NCBI GenBank assembly: GCA_905233405.1
Contig: CAJOEG010000024.1
Location: 1,266-27,335, forward strand
Reading direction: 5' to 3'
DNA length: 26,070 nucleotides
Source: an uncultured Bacteroidales bacterium
GTDB taxonomy: Bacteria > Bacteroidota > Bacteroidia > Bacteroidales > ML635J-15
Shown here: piece after piece, positions 25,379 to 26,070 of the stretch
How the letters are laid out: every line of letters starts with the position of its first letter
Position numbering within the stretch: position 1 is the first letter of the stretch
The notes under the pieces: model-generated
Databases searched by the model: none
Seen by the model: the letters and a program-made list of their open reading frames with translations, nothing else
Told to the model about the DNA's origin: nothing
Position numbers and translations under genes: made by a program

Positions 25379-26070
25379 ATGAGAAAGATAGTAGCCATAT
25401 TGATATTTTTAGCCGCATTTTCGTGCATAGGGATGACGGTAGCCATAAGCGAAGTGGAGAGGTCCGATTATGTTCCTACCGAAGAACCATGGTTCTGGAA
25501 TATGGACATTTCGTGGGTCGATTCCGTAATGAGCAAAATGACTCTCGACGAGAAGATTGCACAGTTGATAATGATTCCTGTGTATTCCAACAAGTCTTCT
25601 GCGTACAATTCCGAAACTGTAAAACTTGTTGAGCAATACCAACTTGGCGGCGTTATATTTATGCAGGGTGGTCCCGGACGGCAGATAAACCTTGTAAACC
25701 GCTTGCAGAAGGTCAGCAAGGTGCCGCTACTGGTGGGTATGGATGCAGAATGGTCGCTAAGTATGAGGTTGGACAGTGTGATGATGTATCCGCGGCAGAT
25801 GCTCGTGGGCGCTATCACAAACAACGAACTTGTATATGAGATGGGAGCCGAATATGCTCGTCAGCTCAAGCGTGTGGGTGCCAACGTTAACTTTGCCCCA
25901 GTAATCGATGTCAACAACAACCCTTCCAATCCTGTCATCAACGACCGTTCGTTTGGCGAAAACAAGTATAATGTGGCCGAAAAGGGCTGGATGTACGCCA
26001 AGGGAATGCAGGACAACGGCGTGCTGGCAGTGGGCAAGCATTTCCCCGGTCACGGCGATACCGACGTCGA
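25379..26070 (+). CDS. Glycoside hydrolase family 3 protein, 5' part (truncated by window edge)
   Basis: The first 230 codons are present, starting at the ATG at 25379. Residues 1-22 form a signal peptide (MRKIVAILIFLAAFSCIGMT); the Cys might be lipidated, but the lipobox is poor. The catalytic GH3 domain begins near residue 45 with SVMSKMTLDEKIAQLIMIPV, then LGGVIFMQGGP, VGMDAEWSLSMR, NVNFAPVIDVN, RSFGE and, at the edge, GKHFPGHGDTDV. The KHFPGHGD signature is typical of NagZ-like beta-N-acetylglucosaminidases and related beta-glucosidases. In Bacteroidota such proteins are often about 1000 residues with a C-terminal beta-lactamase-like domain; that part is outside the window. Likely substrates are cell-wall or other glycans, acting in the periplasm. 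Confidence 0.9.
   Translation, partial: MRKIVAILIFLAAFSCIGMTVAISEVERSDYVPTEEPWFWNMDISWVDSVMSKMTLDEKIAQLIMIPVYSNKSSAYNSETVKLVEQYQLGGVIFMQGGPGRQINLVNRLQKVSKVPLLVGMDAEWSLSMRLDSVMMYPRQMLVGAITNNELVYEMGAEYARQLKRVGANVNFAPVIDVNNNPSNPVINDRSFGENKYNVAEKGWMYAKGMQDNGVLAVGKHFPGHGDTDV

Overview
The window reads as chromosomal DNA of a Bacteroidota bacterium, most likely of the order Bacteroidales. Evidence: several gene starts are preceded by the Bacteroidota-type promoter (TTTG or TTG, about 19-21 bases, then TAnnTTTG); start codons sit in A-rich leaders without clear Shine-Dalgarno sites; and the gene content fits (two-subunit methylmalonyl-CoA mutase, TonB receptor with a carboxypeptidase-like N-terminal domain, PorV-like protein, type IX secretion cargo). 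No phage, insertion sequence, CRISPR array or rRNA is visible.

Layout. 1-278: 5' part of an AlkZ-related gene (minus strand, runs off the window). 407-2203: AT-rich cell-envelope protein of unknown function. 2204-2598: intergenic, with 10-bp-period repeats, a palindromic dispersed repeat and a good promoter. 2599-6637: mutA-mutB, the two subunits of adenosylcobalamin-dependent methylmalonyl-CoA mutase, used in succinate/propionate metabolism; mutB carries a one-base frameshift. 6647-6762: strong hairpin terminator shared with a convergent tRNA-Pro(CGG). 6884-7762: greA and a HIT-family gene in one minus-strand operon, the HIT gene frameshifted. 7925-16908: a minus-strand operon of about 9 kb encoding a TonB-dependent receptor, a 1384-residue secreted protein with a type IX-like C-terminal domain, and a PorV/PorQ-family outer-membrane barrel. 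17059-18042: two divergent genes only 18 bases apart, a very basic secreted protein and a Rieske-like lipoprotein whose second metal-binding box is CxxC rather than CxxH. 18129-19543: a short polysaccharide deacetylase and exonuclease III. 19767-23132: mfd (transcription-repair coupling factor) with two one-base frameshifts. 23182-24101: an AT-rich two-gene cassette of DUF3990 and DUF3791 type, probably a toxin-antitoxin-like module. 24132-25172: lpxD. 25379 to the end: 5' part of a GH3 glycoside hydrolase.

Most interesting items: (1) the TonB receptor / giant T9SS-like cargo / PorV-like cassette, which looks like a self-contained surface machine with its own PorV paralogue; (2) the DUF3990-DUF3791 cassette between mfd and lpxD, in which the larger protein ends in a copy of the same fold as its small partner; (3) the Rieske-like lipoprotein with a predicted 3Cys:1His ligand set; (4) short-period (8-bp and 10-bp) degenerate tandem arrays filling several intergenic gaps. 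Four single-base homopolymer indels in three housekeeping genes suggest that the sequence contains residual consensus errors, so the broken genes are probably intact in the organism.
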